In this document: piece after piece, positions 44,967 to 54,436 of the stretch
Layout: every line of letters begins with the position of its first letter
How positions within the stretch are numbered: the stretch's first letter is position 1
Assembly (NCBI GenBank): GCA_937776645.1
Contig: CALMRI010000012.1
Span: 62,001-126,000 of the forward strand
DNA from: an uncultured Alphaproteobacteria bacterium
GTDB lineage: Bacteria > Pseudomonadota > Alphaproteobacteria > Thalassobaculales > Thalassobaculaceae
Length of the DNA stretch: 64,000 nt
Reading direction: 5' to 3'
Program-made: the position numbers and the translations under genes
Notes under the pieces: generated by a model
Told to the model about the DNA's origin: nothing
Seen by the model: only the letters and a program-made list of their open reading frames with translations
Database searches by the model: none

Positions 44967-46220
44967 ATGGAACACGCCAAGCAGGTTGAGATCCTCAAGG
45001 AATTGATGTCGCAGATCGACGAGAAGCGAAACGTCGATGCCGGCGTCATGGTCGAGAATCCGGTCGCTAGCTATACCTGCCCGGATATGGCCGCGCGGGA
45101 ATGGGAGACGTTCTTTCGCGACCATCCGCAGATTATCGGATTGACCGGGGATCTTCCTACATCCAGCAGTTTCATGACCGTCGAGGATTTCGGTACCCCT
45201 GTGCTAGCCTGCCGCGACACCGACGGCAAATTTCGCGCCTTTTTGAACGCCTGTCGGCACCGGGGCGTCAAGCTGGTTACCGAGGAGCGCGGCAAGAAGG
45301 CACGGTTTTCCTGCCCGTTTCATGCCTGGACCTATGACAATTCCGGCGCCTTGCTGGCGATCCCGCAACCCGGCCATTTCGGGGCAGTCGACAAATCTGC
45401 GATGGGGATGATTGAACTACCGGCGGTGGAAAAATACGGACTGTTATTCGTCCATCCGAAACGCGACGGCGTCATCGATGTCGACGCGATGCTGGGCGAC
45501 CTGGCGCCGGAGATCGCCAATTGGCAGTTCGAGCGGATGATCCGCACCGGAGAGACGACGATATCCAAGCGACTAAACTGGAAGCTCGCCAACGATACCT
45601 TCGGCGAGACCTATCATTTCCAGAAGCTGCATCGGAACACGCTTGGCCAATTGTTCTACGGCGACAACCTCGCTTACGAGACTTTTGGGCGCAATCACCG
45701 CTTCGTCTTCGCCAGCCGCTTCATCGATGCCCTGCGCGAGATGCCGGAAGAGGAATGGGCGCTGCCGATGGGCGCGACCTTGCTGTATTATATTTTCCCG
45801 AACATTCAGGTGATCATCGGCCGCGGTACCACCAACCTGGTTAAGATCTATCCGCATGTAGGCGACCCGACGCATTCAACCAGCCGGATCGGCCACTATT
45901 TCACTGAGAACGCCCTGGCGACCGAAAAGGAAGCATTGGCCACCGGCAACGCGCTGACCCTGGCCGAGGTCTATGACTTCGAGGCGCGCAAGGAAAAAGT
46001 GCTGAACCTCGCCGTGGTCAACGCCGTTTTCGACAGCACCATCGAGCAGGAAGACTATGCGATGGGCGAGCGCATCCAGCAAGCCGCGGAAAGCGGCGCA
46101 CTGGAGACGGTCATCTTCGGCCGCAACGAGCCGGCGCTGCACCACTATCACAACAGTTATCGCGAGGCGCTTGGGCTGCAGCCGCTAGCGGCGTACCGGA
46201 CGGGTGGCTCAGCGACGTAG
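44967..46220 (+). CDS. aromatic ring-hydroxylating dioxygenase, Rieske alpha subunit
   Basis: The 417-residue protein has an N-terminal Rieske [2Fe-2S] domain with Cys96-x-His98 in NACRHRGVKLV and Cys116-x2-His119 in FSCPFHAWTYD. The C-terminal catalytic domain holds the mononuclear iron ligands in NDTFGETYHFQKLHRNTL. It would hydroxylate an aromatic ring or demethylate an N- or O-methyl group using O2. No beta subunit, ferredoxin or reductase is adjacent, so its electron donor is elsewhere; homotrimeric alpha-only oxygenases of this kind are common. It is convergent with the M20 gene. Confidence 0.92.
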   Translation: MEHAKQVEILKELMSQIDEKRNVDAGVMVENPVASYTCPDMAAREWETFFRDHPQIIGLTGDLPTSSSFMTVEDFGTPVLACRDTDGKFRAFLNACRHRGVKLVTEERGKKARFSCPFHAWTYDNSGALLAIPQPGHFGAVDKSAMGMIELPAVEKYGLLFVHPKRDGVIDVDAMLGDLAPEIANWQFERMIRTGETTISKRLNWKLANDTFGETYHFQKLHRNTLGQLFYGDNLAYETFGRNHRFVFASRFIDALREMPEEEWALPMGATLLYYIFPNIQVIIGRGTTNLVKIYPHVGDPTHSTSRIGHYFTENALATEKEALATGNALTLAEVYDFEARKEKVLNLAVVNAVFDSTIEQEDYAMGERIQQAAESGALETVIFGRNEPALHHYHNSYREALGLQPLAAYRTGGSAT

Positions 46221-46240
46221 CCGTTAGGCCGGAGCGTTCC

Positions 46241-47428
46241 TTACTCGCCCTGCCCCAGCCGCGTCTCCACCAGCTTGGCAAAATAGCTGGAGCCGATCGG
46301 GATGATTTCGTCGTTAAAGTCATAATGCGGGTTGTGCACCTCGCAGGCCCAGCCGTCCTCGCCGGTGCCCTGGCCGATGGTGACATAGCCGCCCGGGACC
46401 TCGTTCGACATATACGAGAAATCCTCCGAGGCGGTGATCCGATCGGCACTCCGGTTGACGTTCTCCTCGCCAACCAGCGAGGCGGCGACATCACCGGCGA
46501 ACTGGATCTGCTCCGCGTTGTTGATCAGCGGCGGAAAGACGACCCGGAAATCGACCTCGGCGGTGGCGCCCAGCCCCTCGGCGACGCCCTTGGCGACCCG
46601 TTTCAGGTTGGTTTCCAGCAGGGTCATGATCTCGTTCGAGAAGGTCCGAGCCGTGCCCTTCATATAAGCGGTGTGTGGGATCACGTTATAGGCGTCGCCG
46701 GAATTGATCTGAGTAATCGATAGCACCGCCATTTCCTGCGGATTGGCGTTGCGCGAGACAATGGTCTGCGAGGCGGTGGCGATATGCGCGGCGATGATCG
46801 TCGGATCAATGCCAGATTCCGGCCGCGCGCCATGGGCGCCCTTCCCGTGCACGGTGATATCGAACAATGCCCCTCCGGCCATCGCCGCGCCGGCGCGCAT
46901 GCCGAACGCGCCTCTGGGCGCACCGGGCCGGTTATGCATGCCGAAGACCGCATCACAGGGGAACTGCTGGAACAATCCATCCTCGACCATCGCCTTGGCG
47001 CCGCCGACGCCTTCCTCCGCCGGCTGAAAGATAAAGTGCACACAGCCCTCGAAATTCTTCGTCTTAGCTAGGTACTGCGCCGCGCCGAGCAGCATCGTGG
47101 TGTGACCGTCATGGCCGCAGGCATGCATCACGCCGGGGTTGGTCGAGACATACCCAAAGCTGTTCGCCTCGGGGATCGGCAAGGCGTCCATGTCGGCGCG
47201 CAGCCCGATGCTGCGGGTGTCATTGCCCACCCGGAGCGTGCCGACGACACCGGTCTTGCCGATGCCCGTGGTGACCTCCAGCCCCCAGGATTTTAGCTTC
47301 TCCGCGACGATCGCCGAGGTCCGCGCCTCCTCGAAGCCAAGCTCGGGATGGGCGTGGATGTCGCGGCGAATAGCGGTCAGCTCGGCATGGGCCGCAGCGA
47401 TTTCCGGATAGATATCTGGGTCGGGCAT
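46241..47428 (-). CDS. M20 family aminoacylase / amidohydrolase
   Basis: The 395-residue metallohydrolase belongs to the M20 (hippurate hydrolase/IAA-amino acid hydrolase) group. Its markers are IRRDIHAHPELGFEEARTSA at the N-terminus, MHACGHDGHTTMLLGAAQYL (zinc His and Asp) and FIFQPAEEGVGGAKAMVEDG (catalytic Glu pair). It cleaves N-acyl amino acids in the cytoplasm. The length is normal for the family and the dimerisation domain is intact (TQINSGDAYNVIPHTAYMKG). The 198-base gap upstream contains a REP-like element. Confidence 0.93.
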   Translation of the reverse strand: MPDPDIYPEIAAAHAELTAIRRDIHAHPELGFEEARTSAIVAEKLKSWGLEVTTGIGKTGVVGTLRVGNDTRSIGLRADMDALPIPEANSFGYVSTNPGVMHACGHDGHTTMLLGAAQYLAKTKNFEGCVHFIFQPAEEGVGGAKAMVEDGLFQQFPCDAVFGMHNRPGAPRGAFGMRAGAAMAGGALFDITVHGKGAHGARPESGIDPTIIAAHIATASQTIVSRNANPQEMAVLSITQINSGDAYNVIPHTAYMKGTARTFSNEIMTLLETNLKRVAKGVAEGLGATAEVDFRVVFPPLINNAEQIQFAGDVAASLVGEENVNRSADRITASEDFSYMSNEVPGGYVTIGQGTGEDGWACEVHNPHYDFNDEIIPIGSSYFAKLVETRLGQGE

Positions 47429-47577
47429 GAGGGCCTCTTTCGTGTTGTAACAAGTTTGGGGTGGAGGCTCCCCAAAAAACCGTCCTCCCAGCGTGGGCCG
47501 GGACCCATTCCGCCAGCATTATGTCGAGTCTCGATGTACCAAACTCTGAAACACCGCGTCACCCAGACGGTCCCGTC

Positions 47578-47611
47578 GAATGGGTCCCATTCTGCGGCGG
47601 GATGACGGTAG
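47578..47611 (+). repeat. REP-like palindromic element
   Basis: The sequence GAATGGGTCCCATTCTGCGG then CGGGATGACGGTAG shares the ATGGGYCC start and the GCGGCGGGATGACGG core with elements at 21 and 22 kb. About 80 bases upstream, GCGTGGGCCGGGACCCATTC (47491-47510) looks like a diverged opposite half. It occupies the gap between the M20 and VOC genes, with no gene in it. Confidence 0.55.
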
Positions 47612-47626
47612 TGGTGCGAGGGGCGG

Positions 47627-48070
47627 TTACCAGACCCCGGTATTGCCCATGCTCACCCAGGGCTCGGCCTTTTCCAGCGCGCCGCCCTTTTGCAGCAACT
47701 CGATCGAGACGCCGTCGGGCGAGCGCACGAAGGCCATGCGGCCTTCCTTAGGCGGCCGGTTGATCACCACGCCGGCATCCATCAGCGATTGACAAAGCGC
47801 GTAGATATCGTCGACCTGATAGGCGAGATGGCCGAAGTTACGGCCGCCGGTGTACGCCTCCGGGTCCCAATTATAAGTCAGCTCCAAGGTCGGTGCCCAA
47901 TCCTTGGCCTCGGCGGTCGGCACGTCGTCGGGCGAGCAGAGGAAGATATTGGTATAGCGGCCAGCCTCGCTCTCGCTCCGGCGAACCTCGACCATGCCGA
48001 GCTTGTTGCAATAGAAGTCCATTGACTCCTCGACATTGCTGATTCGCACCATCGTGTGCAGGTACTGCAT
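47627..48070 (-). CDS. VOC family protein (glyoxalase I-like)
   Basis: The 147-residue protein is a two-module VOC domain like lactoylglutathione lyase. It contains HTMVRISNVEESMDFYCNKL, then LELTYNWDPEAYTGGRNFGH and RMAFVRSPDGVSIELLQKGG. The metal ligands His, Glu, His and Glu are seen at HTMVR, LELTYN, GHLAY and IELLQ. The length is close to the classical enzyme, which detoxifies methylglyoxal with glutathione. gshA lies at 38-39 kb, so the cofactor is available. ATG 48070 has GGAGAG upstream. It could act on a different substrate. Confidence 0.9.
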   Translation of the reverse strand: MQYLHTMVRISNVEESMDFYCNKLGMVEVRRSESEAGRYTNIFLCSPDDVPTAEAKDWAPTLELTYNWDPEAYTGGRNFGHLAYQVDDIYALCQSLMDAGVVINRPPKEGRMAFVRSPDGVSIELLQKGGALEKAEPWVSMGNTGVW

Positions 48071-48231
48071 GGAAACTCTCCTCAAGCGATCGGACAGGAA
48101 AAGGTTGAATGTGGATCAGGGCGGCAGTGTAGCCAATCAGGTCCGATTGCAAAGCGGAAAGCGCCCTATCGGGACCGCGGCGGGATTGAGGGTCGGGATC
48201 GCCCCCCTTGCCCAGGCCGGCAAACCAGTGC

Positions 48232-49526
48232 ATGTCTGCCGCCCCTCCTCAATCGACCGCGCGCCCGTCCTTGCAAACCTCGTCCGAACACGCCGCCATC
48301 CCGCCTGTGGATCCTGCACATCATGCCTATCGCTGGGTCATGCTGGGTGGCGTGTGGCTGATCTATTGCAGCTTTGGCGTGACAGTTGCCTCGATTGCCC
48401 CCTTGGTGCCGGCGATCACCCGGGATCTCGGGTTGAGTTTCAGCGCCATGGGCACGGTGCTTGGCGCCTGGCCGTTCGTCTATATCGGGGCCTCTTTGCC
48501 CTGCGGCATATTGCTCGACCGGATCGGACCGGCCAAGGCGTTGTTGCTGGCGGCGCTGGTGATGGCCGCCTCCGGCGCCTTGCGCGGCCTTGCCGACGGG
48601 CATCTCGGTCTGGTCCTGGCGGTCGCGGTATTCGGGCTGGGCGGACCGATGATCTCGATCGGCGCGCCAAAACTGATCGCGTTGCTGTTCGAGGGCCGCG
48701 AGCGCGGCACCGCCATGGGCATCTACATCACCGGGCCGGGGCTTGGCGGCGTCGCCGCATTATCGCTGACCAACAGCGTGATGATGCCGGCGCTGGGCGG
48801 CGATTGGCGGCTCGTGGTTACGGCCTATGCCGGGTTCACCATCCTGGCCGGGCTGATCTGGCTGTTGATTTCGATACACCGGCGGCCCGGGCGTTGGAGA
48901 CCCGAATAGCCGCCGAACCGCGCGGCCACTTGCTCGCGACCTTTGCCCGTCTGGCGGCGATCCCGACGGTGCGGATCGTCCTGGTGATGAGCATAGGCAT
49001 CTTCTTTTTCAATCACGGCCTGAATAACTGGCTTCCTGAGATTTTACGCAGCAAGGGTCTGGAAACGGCACAGGCCGGGTTTTGGGCGGCGATCCCAACC
49101 GGTGTCAGCGTGCTGGCGGCGCTGCTGATCCCACGATGGGCAACGCCGGAGCGCCGTCTCAGGGTGCTGGCGCTGCTGATCGTCGGCGCTGGCATCACCA
49201 CCGTATTGTTGCATCTGCAACCCGGCGTCCCTCTAGCAGCCGGCCTGGTGTTGCAGGGTCTGGCGCGCGGCGCGATGATGACCGTCTCGCTGCTATTGTT
49301 AGTCGAGGTTCCCGGGGTCGGCCCGAAACGCGCGGGAACCGCCGGCGGACTGTTCTTCACCGCCGCCGAAATCGGGGGCGTCTCCGGCCCAGTGGTGATC
49401 GGTCTGGTGCACGACGCGACCGGCGGTTTCTCGGCGGCGTTGGCGATGTTGAGTATCGTTTGCGTGCTACTGCTTGGATTGCTTCTGGTGCTGAAACGAT
49501 GCCTGAGGGACGACGCCTTGCAATGA
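48232..49526 (+). pseudogene. MFS transporter disrupted by a frameshift
   Basis: The N-terminal half (TM1-6; VMLGGVWLIYCSFGVTVASI, then GILLDRIGPAKALLLAALVM) runs in one frame to a TAG at 48907-48909. The C-terminal half (AARALETRIAAEPRGHLLAT, then FFNHGLNNWLPEILRSKGLE and VLVLK near the end) continues in another frame and stops at 49526. The break lies between about 48865 and 48895, in the cytoplasmic loop between the two halves, consistent with one missing base. Joined, the product would be about 430 residues, normal for CynX/NimT-like MFS carriers. It is either a broken gene or a consensus error. Confidence 0.8.
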
Positions 49527-49540
49527 CGAGCGCCGCTGAT

Positions 49541-49831
49541 TTAGGCCGCTGCCTGGTCGATGAATTTAGCCATGGTGATATCCAGCTCGGTCACCCCGCC
49601 GGCATCATGCGTGGCCAGGGTTACCTCGACGCGGTTGTAGACGTTGAACCACTCGGGATGGTGATCGATCTTTTCGGCCAATAGCGCCACCTTAGTCATG
49701 AAGGCGAAGGCCTGGTTAAAATCGGCGAATTGAATATTTCGGGTGATCGCATCCCGGCCGTCGACGTCGCTCCATCGCTCCAGCGACGCCAGCGCCTTGG
49801 CTCGCGCCGCCGAGGTCAGCTTGGTTGTCAT
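49541..49831 (-). CDS. phhB: 4a-hydroxytetrahydrobiopterin dehydratase
   Basis: The 96-residue protein recycles the pterin made by aromatic amino-acid hydroxylases, or acts in molybdopterin-related chemistry. The active-site stretch is [20 protein letters not shown], followed by [20 protein letters not shown]. The paired HH, then PEW and the later TH-D-GG-T-D are the family pattern. The length is normal. It lies 36 bases after the amidase on the same strand. No phenylalanine hydroxylase is in the window. Confidence 0.92.
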   Translation of the reverse strand: MTTKLTSAARAKALASLERWSDVDGRDAITRNIQFADFNQAFAFMTKVALLAEKIDHHPEWFNVYNRVEVTLATHDAGGVTELDITMAKFIDQAAA

Positions 49832-49867
49832 GAGTCGCTCTCCCGGCTGGTTGCGGTTCTAATATGC

Positions 49868-51325
49868 CTATGCCTTGGGTGCGCGCGGATCGATCGGCAC
49901 CAGGTCGGCGAACCCGGTCGCCTCCTCGTAAAGATTGGCCGCCGACAGCAGGTCCGCTTCGCCGCGCGGCCCGCCGACGATCTGCAAGCCGACCGGCAAT
50001 CCATCCTGGGTAAACCCGGCCGGCACGCTCATCGCCGGATGGCCCGTCAAAGTGATGGCGTAGGCGATGCTCAGCCATTCTACATAATTCGAGAACGTAT
50101 AATCGCCGAGTTTCTCAACAAAGCGCTTCTCGACCGGATAGGGCGGCACGATGGTCGCCGGACACACCAGCAGGTCGTATTCCTCGAAGAAGGTCACGGC
50201 GCGCGCCAGATATCGGCCTCGGGCAATCTCGACCCGGGCAAAATCATCAACCGTGAGTTCTGCCGCCCGCTCGATGTTCCAAATCACCTCGGGCTTGAGC
50301 AGATCCCGATGGTTGTCCAGCAACAGCTTCTTGCCGACATAGAACGATATCGCTCGCCAGGTCTGAAAGATGTCTTGGATATCGGTGAAGTCCGGATGCG
50401 CCTCCTCGACGATACAGCCCATATCCTCGAACCGCTTGGCCGCGATCTCGCAGATTGCCGCCACCTCGGGATGGACCGGCGTGATCCCGAGATCGCGCGA
50501 GAACGCCACCTTGCGGGGCAGCTTACGGGCCGCCACCGCTTCGACATAACTCTCCCGCGCTCGCGGCAGGGAGATCGGGTCGGCCGGGTGATCGCCAACC
50601 ATGGCGTCCAGCATCAGCGCCACATCAGGCACATTGCGCGCCATCGGTCCGGCGACGCTCAAGGGTTGGCCAGGAATGCCAAGCAGATCCGGTGGATAGG
50701 AGCCGGGGCCGCCGGCGCCGTGGGCGACCCGTCCCGGACTGGGCCGGAAACCGACGATGGAACAGAAACTCGCGGGATTGCGCAGCGAGCCGCCAAGGTC
50801 GGAGCCGCTGGCCATCCAGGCCTGTCCCGTCGCCAGCGCCACCGCCGAGCCACCGGAGGAACCAGCGCAGCTTTTCGAGGTGTCCCAAGGGTTCACCGTG
50901 GCGCCGAATACCTCATTGAAGGTATTGGCACCGGCGCCGAATTCCGGGGTGTTGGATTTGGCGTAGACTATGGCCTCGTTGGCCTCCAGGGTTTCGACCA
51001 GACAGTCCGAGCGCTCGGGCACGAAATCCTGGTAGATAGGCGAACCCCACGTGGTGCGCACGCCGGCCACCGGGTCCAGATCCTTGATGGCCACCGGCAT
51101 ACCGGCCAGCATGCCGCGCTCGCCAACCGGCTTGGCCATGGTCGCCTTTGCATTGTCCCGGGCCCGCTCGAAACACAGAGTCGGCAGGGCATTCACCGCG
51201 CCGTCAACCTCGGCGATGCGCGCTTCCAAGGTGTCAAGCAGATCAAGCGGGCTCACCGCCTCTGATTTCAGCAGAACCAGGATCTCGGTCGCGGTCTTCT
51301 TGAAAAGGCTGGCGTCGGCAGCCAT
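49868..51325 (-). CDS. amidase (amidase signature family)
   Basis: The 485-residue hydrolase has the Ser-cisSer-Lys triad: Lys81 in GMPVAIKDLDPVAG, the cis-Ser in CAGSSGGSAVALATG (near 156) and the nucleophile Ser180 in GSDLGGSLRNPASF. It would cleave a carboxamide to an acid and ammonia or amine in the cytoplasm. The C-terminus (GHPAMSVPAGFTQDGLPVGL) is complete. It is on the same strand as the SABATH methyltransferase, PhyH, VOC and SDR genes upstream, so it could open or release an amide intermediate there; this is an inference. Confidence 0.93.
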   Translation of the reverse strand: MAADASLFKKTATEILVLLKSEAVSPLDLLDTLEARIAEVDGAVNALPTLCFERARDNAKATMAKPVGERGMLAGMPVAIKDLDPVAGVRTTWGSPIYQDFVPERSDCLVETLEANEAIVYAKSNTPEFGAGANTFNEVFGATVNPWDTSKSCAGSSGGSAVALATGQAWMASGSDLGGSLRNPASFCSIVGFRPSPGRVAHGAGGPGSYPPDLLGIPGQPLSVAGPMARNVPDVALMLDAMVGDHPADPISLPRARESYVEAVAARKLPRKVAFSRDLGITPVHPEVAAICEIAAKRFEDMGCIVEEAHPDFTDIQDIFQTWRAISFYVGKKLLLDNHRDLLKPEVIWNIERAAELTVDDFARVEIARGRYLARAVTFFEEYDLLVCPATIVPPYPVEKRFVEKLGDYTFSNYVEWLSIAYAITLTGHPAMSVPAGFTQDGLPVGLQIVGGPRGEADLLSAANLYEEATGFADLVPIDPRAPKA

Positions 51326-51445
51326 GGCAGCATCTCCGGTCGCTGGTTAAGGGTTATCTGCTTTACCACCCGATCCGGACATGGCCAAGAGGCGGGGCTC
51401 GAACCGGGGCGCAATTCCAGGCGACTAGGCGCATCGGATGTGGCC

Positions 51446-52558
51446 CTATCCCGCCAGTTTCCCGACGATGAGATAGCAGTGAACATAATCCATCGCGTGG
51501 CCCTCGGGAGCCTCGCAGACAAGGGTCTCATAACTGTTGTAGAACCGATCGATGATCGATAGGCGTTCCTCGGCCGGCCGGGCCGGTGATAGACCGTTAG
51601 CGAAGGTCGCCTCGCTCCAGGACCGCAGGGTTGGAATATACTCGTGGGCGAAGCGCGCGGCGTCGCCATGGATCTTGAAATCCGCCGCATAGGGGCAGCC
51701 GACCACTCGAGTTTCCACATGCTCCACCCGAAGGCCGGCGCGATGCACCGGATTGTTCGGATCGTCGAACGGCGCGGTGAATTGCTCCACCGTGCGATAG
51801 CTCTGGGGAAAGTTGGTGTTGACGAATTCCTCTGGCGTGATCACCCCATCGTCCCGAAGCGCCGCCCAGAGCGTGCTGAAGGTGTCGAACATGCTGATCT
51901 CTCCGGTCGAACCCAGATAGCGACCTTCTCCGTCGATGCCGAAATTGAACAGCGCCAGACGCCCGCCCAGCGCCAGGTCACGGGCCCGATTCAGTAGCAT
52001 CCGCTCCCAATCGATGCGTCCCTGCTCGACATAAGCGGCGCGTTCCCCGCCCTCGGCACCGACCATATGGACGTGATTGGAAATCACCCCAGGTTTTTCG
52101 CTGATGTAATGGGACGCAGTCGCCGAAAACCCGAGATTAAGGGAACCGGCGGGAAAGATCGGTTTGTGGAACGACGTCGCCGAGGCGAACACAGAGAGGT
52201 CGTCGATCTCGTCGATATAGGTCTCGATGTCGGTTTGGCCGTGGATATTCTGGAACACTTGGCTGAAATCGTTGCGCGGCAGATCGGTATAAACCATCTG
52301 GATAGGGCGCGACGGGACGCGGCGGCGGATCTCCTTCAGCACCGTCCCAACCATGGTAACCGAGGTCCCGCCATCGGCGCAGCCCATATCGGACATGGTA
52401 AAGGTGGACCCGTCATCGGCTGGAGCCATCCGGTCCACGGCCGCTAGAATCAACGGCGTGGCACCGTCGATCACATGCTTGGCGCCGGTGGTTACCTTGG
52501 CATAGTAGCCACCGCCTTTCATCGACATAAAACCGGCGGTGGCAGCAGATTTAGTCAT
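51446..52558 (-). CDS. SABATH-type SAM-dependent carboxyl methyltransferase
   Basis: The 370-residue protein matches the SABATH fold known mainly from plants (salicylate, jasmonate, indole-acetate and gibberellin carboxyl methyltransferases). The correspondences are GGGYYAK (plant GGxxSYAxNS), SDMGCADGGTS at 56-66 (plant DLGCSSGPNT), TDLPRNDFSQVF at 91-102 (plant NDLPGNDFNxxF), LNLGFSATASHYISEKP (plant SYSLHWLSxVP) and LALGGRLALFNFG (plant LVPGGRMVL). It would methylate a free carboxylate. It is followed by the amidase and preceded by PhyH, VOC and SDR genes. The substrate is unknown. Confidence 0.88.
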   Translation of the reverse strand: MTKSAATAGFMSMKGGGYYAKVTTGAKHVIDGATPLILAAVDRMAPADDGSTFTMSDMGCADGGTSVTMVGTVLKEIRRRVPSRPIQMVYTDLPRNDFSQVFQNIHGQTDIETYIDEIDDLSVFASATSFHKPIFPAGSLNLGFSATASHYISEKPGVISNHVHMVGAEGGERAAYVEQGRIDWERMLLNRARDLALGGRLALFNFGIDGEGRYLGSTGEISMFDTFSTLWAALRDDGVITPEEFVNTNFPQSYRTVEQFTAPFDDPNNPVHRAGLRVEHVETRVVGCPYAADFKIHGDAARFAHEYIPTLRSWSEATFANGLSPARPAEERLSIIDRFYNSYETLVCEAPEGHAMDYVHCYLIVGKLAG

Positions 52559-52586
52559 GGTTTCTCCTGGTTTCGGCTATGCCTCG

Positions 52587-53480
52587 TCACTCGGCGGCTT
52601 GATTGGGAGTTTTTCCGGCCTGATGCGCCCACGGGCCGACATAACCCTTCGACCAGTCCGGAGGCACTTCACAAGGCCGGGGGTCGTGGCACGACATGCG
52701 CGCCGGTTGCCCGCGCACGATCGTGCCGGCCCGCGGGCTGCGGATGGCATTCGCCCTGTAAGGGAAAGAATCCGCCGAGGAAAACACCATCAGCAGAAAC
52801 GGCCGCGAGCGATCCGACATATTCGGGGCCGAGCCGTGAATGGTACGACAGTTGAGCATCACCAGAGAACCGGCCGGCCCGATCATGTGATTGGCCTTGT
52901 CCATGTCGATCCGGTCTTCGGGAATCCGCAGGGCCCAGTTCCGATCAACGTCATACATGCTGTGCAGCGGGCCCCTGTGGCTGCCGCGAATGGTGATCAG
53001 CGGCCCCTGCTCAGCTTGGCAATCCTCAAGATAGAGGCCAACCGTCACCGGGCTATAATCCGTGTGCGGCCAAGCCTGAATGTCCTGATGCCAGTCGAAC
53101 TTCATGCCGCCCTTGGACCATTTGAAGTTGAGCTTGGAGTGATGGTATTTCACATCCGGCCCAACCAGATCGGCGGCGCCCTCGACGGCTGGAGAGCTCG
53201 ATGTAAAATCCCAGAAGTCGGGGTGATGGTCGATCGGGCTGGACAGCCGCTTTAGCCGCGGCGCGGCGGCGCAATGGCCAGCCTCCAGAATATAGACACC
53301 ATCGGACTCGGTGATCGCTCGGCTGCGCTCGATGATCTCGTCCGAAGCAGCGCGAAGACGTTTCAACCAGACCTCAGGAACCGCCCCCTCGACCAGCACC
53401 GCGCCTTCCTCGAAATACTGCTCGCGCTGCGCAGCGCTCAGGATCGAGGTGGGGTGCTTCAGAATGTCTTGTTCCAGCAT
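52587..53480 (-). CDS. phytanoyl-CoA dioxygenase (PhyH) family protein
   Basis: The 297-residue Fe(II)/2-oxoglutarate oxygenase has metal ligands His131 and Asp133 in KFDWHQDIQAWPHTD and His215 in LNCRTIHGSAPNMS. Arg226 in SDRSRPFLL would bind 2-oxoglutarate. The length is usual for bacterial PhyH proteins that hydroxylate CoA esters or small natural products. It lies 28 bases before the SABATH methyltransferase in the same direction, so the two probably share a pathway. The hydroxylated substrate is unknown. Confidence 0.9.
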   Translation of the reverse strand: MLEQDILKHPTSILSAAQREQYFEEGAVLVEGAVPEVWLKRLRAASDEIIERSRAITESDGVYILEAGHCAAAPRLKRLSSPIDHHPDFWDFTSSSPAVEGAADLVGPDVKYHHSKLNFKWSKGGMKFDWHQDIQAWPHTDYSPVTVGLYLEDCQAEQGPLITIRGSHRGPLHSMYDVDRNWALRIPEDRIDMDKANHMIGPAGSLVMLNCRTIHGSAPNMSDRSRPFLLMVFSSADSFPYRANAIRSPRAGTIVRGQPARMSCHDPRPCEVPPDWSKGYVGPWAHQAGKTPNQAAE

Positions 53481-53517
53481 ATTCGCTCCTCCTCACTATC
53501 GCTCAAGCGACGTTTAG

Positions 53518-54396
53518 TCACGCCGTTGCGAATTCCATCACAACACCGAACAATTCGCTTGGGCCGATTTGCAAAACCCCCGATACTTCCCGCACCGCGA
53601 TACCGGCGTCATCCAGGATCGCCCGCTGCCGCGCCAAATCCTCGACCTGGATCTGGAAGCCAGCGAAATGCGCGGAATGGATCGGTCCCACCGTATCGGC
53701 GCCGAACCGCTCCCGATACGCCGTCGGCGTCAGCATGACGATCGAGCCCAAATTGGTAGCCACACAAAGCCCGTCACTCTGAGCATCACCACTGATCGTG
53801 ACCGCCTCGGCGCCATGCGTTCCCCGGAAAAAGCCTGCATGCGCTGCAGGATCCGGCGCGACCATGATCGCCTCGGTGACATGGTGGGCACCATTGGCGT
53901 GAACCTGATAGGCCGGCTTCCAAAAATGCTCCGGCGCATGTTGTTGGCAGGTGAAGAAGGTTGTCTCCGGCATCGTCGAGTCGGTAACAAACGCCAGGGA
54001 AAAAGCAACCGTCACCTCGCTGCCGTCGGGCAGGGTGGCCTTGCGGGAAAAGTCGACATTCTCGAAGGCATCGAGGTTGGCGGCGAGAAAGTCCTGGCGG
54101 TCCGCGCGGGCGTCCTGGGTCTGGAATACCAACGAGGACATCCCCTCGCGGCGGCTCAGAAAATCCGCGTTGCCGCGGGCGAAGCTGAACACCCCGGGGC
54201 CATGCGGTGGGATGATCTCGGCATCGGCAATCCCGACGACCTCAAGGAAATTACCCTGCATCTGAACCAGGAAATTCTCGGTGCCAAAAGGATGCAAGGC
54301 CCGCGGCGTGGTGGTGAAGCCGAGACGCTCATAGACGCCCCGGGCCGCTTCTAAAGCATTCACCACCATCACCAGATGGTCTATCCCGCGCACCAT
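53518..54396 (-). CDS. VOC family protein with Glyoxalase_3 domain
   Basis: The 292-residue protein starts GIDHLVMVVNALEAARGVYE, then RLGFTTTPRALHPFGTENFL, which is the Glyoxalase_3 (glyoxalase-like) signature. It continues with a second domain ending VREVSGVLQIGPSELFGVVM. The tandem VOC fold binds a metal (His4 region, Glu near the end) and rearranges or cleaves small molecules. AGGAG lies 8 bases before ATG 54396; a longer frame is not supported. It lies 37 bases before the PhyH gene and 40 bases after the SDR gene, so the four form one operon. Confidence 0.88.
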   Translation of the reverse strand: MVRGIDHLVMVVNALEAARGVYERLGFTTTPRALHPFGTENFLVQMQGNFLEVVGIADAEIIPPHGPGVFSFARGNADFLSRREGMSSLVFQTQDARADRQDFLAANLDAFENVDFSRKATLPDGSEVTVAFSLAFVTDSTMPETTFFTCQQHAPEHFWKPAYQVHANGAHHVTEAIMVAPDPAAHAGFFRGTHGAEAVTISGDAQSDGLCVATNLGSIVMLTPTAYRERFGADTVGPIHSAHFAGFQIQVEDLARQRAILDDAGIAVREVSGVLQIGPSELFGVVMEFATA

Positions 54397-54436
54397 CGCC
54401 CGTCTCCTGTCCTTATCTGCCAACTTCCGCGACGGC

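Noticed and set aside
51385-51425. GGGCTCGAACC, resembling a tRNA T-loop on the minus strand
   Set aside because: The flanking bases do not form a 5-base T-stem (CCCGG against CCCGC) and no anticodon arm or acceptor stem could be built.
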